NCBI GenBank assembly: GCA_947449315.1
Contig: CANFRC010000003.1
Span: forward strand, 62,001 to 126,000
Reading direction: 5' to 3'
Origin: Bacteroidota bacterium
Lineage (GTDB): Bacteria; Bacteroidota; Bacteroidia; 2-12-FULL-35-15
DNA: 64,000 nucleotides
The notes beneath the pieces are model-generated. The model had not been told where the DNA came from. It did not search any database and saw only the letters and a program-made list of their open reading frames with translations. The position numbers were made by a program, and so were the translations under genes. Below are positions 62,621 through 64,000 of the stretch, in pieces. The stretch's first letter is position 1, and the number at the start of each line of letters is the position of its first letter.

Positions 62621-64000
62621 TTACCGTGTAAGTAAAACAAAACCTGTTTTATTGTAAACTTTATTGTCGAATCCTGTTGCCTTGATCACATAATAGTATG
62701 TTCCATCACTACATACTTTCCCTGCCTCCGTCCGCCCATCCCAGCCCATAGAAATGGAAGTCAACTCATTTACTTTCAAGCCCCATCTATCATATATAGC
62801 GCAATCAAAATCTTTTAATCCAGCACCTTTAACAAAAAACAAATCGTTATTACCATCATTGTTTGGTGAAAATACATTCGGTATAATTAGTACAGAAGGA
62901 TTTTCTAAAACAGTCACTTGAATGCTATATGTATCAGAACACCCATTCGAATTAGTAACTGTTAGCGTAACATTATAAACCCCTGGCGTTTGAAACGTAT
63001 TTGCAGGAGAAAAAGAATTACTTGTATTGCCATCACCAAATGTCCACGAATAAGTAATTGCATTTGACGAACTGGCATTCACAAAATTAACTGTTAATGG
63101 TCCGTTGCCTGAAAACGTATCACCGGTAAAAAATGCATTTACACTATCGGTCATTATCTGTAAAGAAGCGGTATCTGTTCCACAAGAATTAGTTACTACA
63201 ACAAAATAAGTTCCTGCATTGGAAACATTGATTGAATTCCCTGTCGCACCAGTTGACCAAATATAGGAGGAAGAACCTGTAGCATTTAACGTAACATTAT
63301 CTCCAACGCAAATAGTTGTAGGTCCACTTGCTGAAATTGTAGCTGCAGGGGGATTAATTGTTGTCACAATTATAGATGATGTATCGGTTCCACAACCATT
63401 TGTTGCAGAGAGGATATATGTTCCTGAGGTAAATGCAGTAATTGAAGGTGTAATTGCACCATTGCTCCACAAATACGAATCACCGCCAGATGCAGCAAGA
63501 ATAACAGAATCACCAGCGCAAATTGTTGTGCTTCCACTTGCTGTAATCGAAGCAGAAGGAATTGACAGAGCAGTAAAAGTCAATACACTAAATACAGTAT
63601 CGTGGCATGGAGTAATTGCACCAAAAGAAATTGTATACGTTCCAGGAGAAGCAGGAGTGTAGGTTGTTGTCAAAGAGTTAGAAGCTGAAAAAGTTCCGCT
63701 CCCCGCACTTTGCCAAACCAATCCTATAAAATTTCCAGTTGCTGTACCTGCTAAATTTATTGGTGAACCAACGCAACCTGAAATAACGGATCCTGCATCG
63801 GCAGTAATTGGAACAAAGGGAGCATTGCAACCATTATTAAGATATAATTGAACACCGGGCCATGAAAAATCAACGCGGTCACCATTGCCACCACTAATAC
63901 CTGTTAACAAAGAAACATCATATGTAGCAGTATCCGTGCAGCCCGTTGCTGTATTCGCTAATATGAAGGAACGAGTACTTGATGCTGAAGCCCAATTTTT
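62621..64000 (-). CDS. Large T9SS type B cargo protein with PKD domain (5' end outside window)
   Basis: The frame is open to base 64000, so the visible 460 codons are the C-terminal part of a longer gene. Before the TTG-like codon at 63910 the reading continues with ...NTATGCTDTATYDVS, so 63910 is not the start. The segment has several tandem Ig-like/HYR-type repeats, each with STICAGDSVILAASG or TTICVGDNVTLNATG and a YLWSNGA / YIWSTGA strand. A PKD domain follows (YSWTFGDGNTSNSFSPANTF, near codon 285 of the visible part). The C-terminal gliding-motility-type sorting domain contains NDLFFVKGAGLKDFDCAIYD. It should be secreted by the T9SS through the type B signal. Confidence 0.88.
   Translation of the reverse strand, partial: KNWASASSTRSFILANTATGCTDTATYDVSLLTGISGGNGDRVDFSWPGVQLYLNNGCNAPFVPITADAGSVISGCVGSPINLAGTATGNFIGLVWQSAGSGTFSASNSLTTTYTPASPGTYTISFGAITPCHDTVFSVLTFTALSIPSASITASGSTTICAGDSVILAASGGDSYLWSNGAITPSITAFTSGTYILSATNGCGTDTSSIIVTTINPPAATISASGPTTICVGDNVTLNATGSSSYIWSTGATGNSINVSNAGTYFVVVTNSCGTDTASLQIMTDSVNAFFTGDTFSGNGPLTVNFVNASSSNAITYSWTFGDGNTSNSFSPANTFQTPGVYNVTLTVTNSNGCSDTYSIQVTVLENPSVLIIPNVFSPNNDGNNDLFFVKGAGLKDFDCAIYDRWGLKVNELTSISMGWDGRTEAGKVCSDGTYYYVIKATGFDNKVYNKTGFVLLTR

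Noticed and set aside
63910-63912. TTG at 63910 as the start of the last gene
   Set aside because: The frame is open through to 64000 and the upstream residues continue the protein, so the gene is truncated by the window.
1-64000. CRISPR arrays, prophage, insertion sequences or toxin-antitoxin pairs
   Set aside because: No regularly spaced repeats, transposase, integrase or phage structural genes were seen. The YwqK-like protein has a signal peptide and no partner toxin.

Overview
The window is about 64 kb of AT-rich chromosome from a member of the Bacteroidota. The evidence is the type IX secretion (T9SS) and gliding genes (porV, porU, a PorP/SprF protein, gldJ), four secreted proteins with T9SS C-terminal sorting domains, promoters of the Bacteroidota form (TTG, about 19 nt, TAnnTTTG), and the adjacency of cdd, pdhA and pdhC. 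The genus cannot be named from this sequence. There is no prophage, insertion sequence, CRISPR array or rRNA operon, and only one tRNA.

Layout. 0-9 kb holds housekeeping genes: the start of pheT, a membrane MutS-like ATPase, tex, recG, a Spy-like periplasmic protein and a BaiN-type flavoprotein. 9-12 kb carries pdhC, pdhA and cdd on the minus strand. 12.4-15.6 kb is a plus-strand five-gene operon built around a VTC-type polyphosphate polymerase and a DUF4956 membrane protein. 15.6-24.2 kb has ispF and the T9SS genes porV-porU, with porP/sprF and gldJ divergent from them. 24.2-27.5 kb encodes a 2-oxoacid:ferredoxin oxidoreductase (korA-korB). In front of it is a short transcript unit with its own promoter, a 27-codon Cys/Tyr-rich ORF and an intrinsic terminator. 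27.5-42.9 kb is mixed: a FadL-type porin, a T9SS-exported esterase, an LD-carboxypeptidase, a truncated hemoglobin, metG, a DPP IV peptidase, tRNA-Arg, an alkyltransferase-like protein, trmB, a glycosyltransferase, an SDR, tyrS, a LuxE-like protein and a lipoprotein.

42.9-52.2 kb is a phosphate-acquisition region: phoU-pstB-pstA-pstC, two tandem pstS genes, an OprP/OprO-type porin, a carbonic anhydrase and a PhoB/OmpR-type response regulator. The upstream regions of pstC, pstS1, pstS2, the porin and the regulator contain 11-bp direct repeats of the (T/A)TAAC type. These end 15 nt (26 nt, i.e. 15+11, for pstC) before a -7 box that matches TAnnTTTG in four of the five cases and differs by one base in the fifth. 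I read this as a Pho regulon whose operators can be seen directly. 52-64 kb holds small secreted proteins, three large T9SS cargo proteins (the last running off the window) and a three-gene operon of a metallophosphoesterase, a glycosyltransferase and a GH1 glycosidase.

The observations I rate highest are the helically phased Pho boxes, the sORF/terminator leader before korAB, the VTC/DUF4956 operon, a PstS-like fragment embedded in PstC, a mismatched acceptor stem in tRNA-Arg(CCT), and a TyrRS whose HIGH motif reads GIGN.
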